A stretch of DNA of 6,134 bases from Clostridia bacterium. Lineage in GTDB: Bacteria; Bacillota_E; RBS10-35; JAJYVN01. The DNA lies in the NCBI GenBank assembly GCA_027335515.1, contig DAHWHT010000238.1, forward strand, positions 1-6,134, in the 5' to 3' direction. Below, piece by piece: positions 5,320 through 6,134 of this stretch (position 1 is the first letter of the stretch; each line of letters starts with the position of its first letter). The notes under the pieces are model-generated. The model was not told the origin of the DNA and did no database searches. It was given only the letters and a program-made list of their open reading frames with translations. The position numbers were made by a program, and so were the translations under genes.

Positions 5320-6134
5320 GTTCCGACGGGCTGGACGCCCTGCTGCGGCCGCGAGGGATCGCCGTGGTCGGTGCCTCCGCCGAGCCCAACAAGTCCTCCT
5401 CCCGGCTGATCCCGTCCCTGCAGGCGATGCGGTATCCCGGCGGCATCTACCCGGTGAACCCACGGTATCCCGAGGTGGCCGGTCTGCCCTGCTACCCGGA
5501 CATCGGGGCGGTGCCGGACCCCTGCGATCTCGCCATCGTGGCGGTACCCGCCCGGTACGTCCAGGGGGTGCTGGAGGCCGCGGCCGACCGGGGGATCGGC
5601 GCGGCGGTCGTGCTGTCGGCCGGATTTGACGAACTCGGGCCGGCCGGCCAGGAGCGGGCGGAGGCCCTGCGGCGGTTGTCCGGCCGCATCCGGATCTACG
5701 GACCGAACTGTCCCGGGTTGTGGCAGATCCAGGCCGGCCTCGTCTACACCTTCTCCACGCAGTTCGATCCCGCCCAGCTGCGCGCGGGGCCCGTGGGGCT
5801 GGTGAGCCAGGGAGGGGCCCTGGGTCGCGCCGTGCTCGACGCGATGCCGGCCGGGGTCGGCTTTTCCGCCTGGTACTCCACGGGCAACGAGATCGACCTC
5901 CAGGCAGGCGATTTCGTCGCGCTGCTCGCCGACGACCCGGCGACCAAGGTGGTCGCGGTCCTGGTGGAGGGCCTGCGCGACGGGCGGCGCTTTGCGGCGG
6001 CGGTGCGGCGCTGCGTCGCCGGGGGCAAACCGGTCGTCGTCTGCCGGCTGGGGCGCAGCCGCGCCGGCGCGGCTGCGGCGCGGGCGCACACGGCGGCGCC
6101 CGGCTGCGATGACCTCCTGGCCCAGACGGCCCTG
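5316..6134 (+). CDS. CoA-binding / succinyl-CoA-ligase-like protein, ADP-forming acyl-CoA synthetase type (partial, runs off right edge)
   Basis: A TTG at 5316 overlaps the TGA of the preceding gene as TTGA, implying translational coupling; 273 codons are present and the frame is open at the window end. Residues 12-100 form a Rossmann-like CoA-binding domain (IAVVGAS at 15-21, PVNPRY at 46-51, CDLAIVAVP at 70-78). GPNCPGL (129-135) and GLVSQGG (161-167) mark the start of the ligase domain, followed by STGNEIDL (188-195), DDPATKVVAVLVEG (206-219) and AHTA (257-260). His258 matches the region of the phosphorylated histidine of ADP-forming acetyl-CoA synthetase alpha subunits (SHTG in most). The family makes acyl-CoA from acid, CoA and ATP, or runs in reverse to conserve energy. 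Whether an ATP-grasp domain follows is beyond the window. Next to the dehydrogenases, it probably supplies or consumes their acyl-CoA. The start SD is weak (GGGG, 5304-5307). Confidence 0.88.
   Translation, partial: MSSDGLDALLRPRGIAVVGASAEPNKSSSRLIPSLQAMRYPGGIYPVNPRYPEVAGLPCYPDIGAVPDPCDLAIVAVPARYVQGVLEAAADRGIGAAVVLSAGFDELGPAGQERAEALRRLSGRIRIYGPNCPGLWQIQAGLVYTFSTQFDPAQLRAGPVGLVSQGGALGRAVLDAMPAGVGFSAWYSTGNEIDLQAGDFVALLADDPATKVVAVLVEGLRDGRRFAAAVRRCVAGGKPVVVCRLGRSRAGAAAARAHTAAPGCDDLLAQTAL

Noticed and set aside
4135..5463. Minus-strand 442-codon open frame opposite the second dehydrogenase
   Set aside because: The plus strand shows acyl-CoA dehydrogenase motifs over the same region. The antisense translation has no recognisable features.

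Overview
This window is a piece of a very GC-rich bacterial chromosome (roughly 70 % G+C by eye, not computed). Starts are a mix of ATG, GTG and TTG, and most are preceded by strong GGAGG-type Shine-Dalgarno (SD) sequences at 5-8 nt. That fits a high-GC bacterium that relies on SD initiation, but no gene here allows a taxonomic assignment. High GC keeps wrong frames open for long distances, so starts were set by SD sequence and protein-family alignment rather than by the longest open frame.

Layout: (1) positions 1-87, minus strand: the first 29 codons of an unrecognised gene leaving the window on the left. (2) 88-924: a long stretch with no gene I can support. (3) 925-1716, plus: a peptidase S51 / cyanophycinase-like protein. 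(4) 1785-2696, minus, convergent with it: a phytanoyl-CoA dioxygenase (PhyH)-like non-haem iron protein whose metal-binding HxD motif reads H-G-G. (5) 2697-2945: a divergent intergenic region with a perfect 7-bp-stem inverted repeat. (6) 2946-4091, 4219-5319 and 5316 onward, plus: two successive acyl-CoA dehydrogenase-family genes, then a partial CoA-binding/succinyl-CoA-ligase-like protein (ADP-forming acyl-CoA synthetase type) that runs off the right edge and overlaps the preceding gene by four bases.

The three plus-strand genes look like a transcription unit for activating an organic acid to its CoA thioester and introducing an alpha,beta double bond. The best signal is in the two dehydrogenases. 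The first keeps the flavin-binding TEP-x-x-GSD-type segment but lacks the C-terminal R-x-x-F-G motif and the Q of Q-x-x-G-G-x-G. The second has lost the TEP segment but keeps R-x-x-F-G, the Q and the loop glutamate. These complementary losses are what is expected of an obligate heteromeric enzyme with one FAD site per pair, as known for the mycobacterial alpha2-beta2 FadE enzymes of steroid side-chain degradation. The heteromer is inferred; the motif losses are read from the sequence. The divergent PhyH-like gene may act on a related substrate, but nothing here names that substrate.
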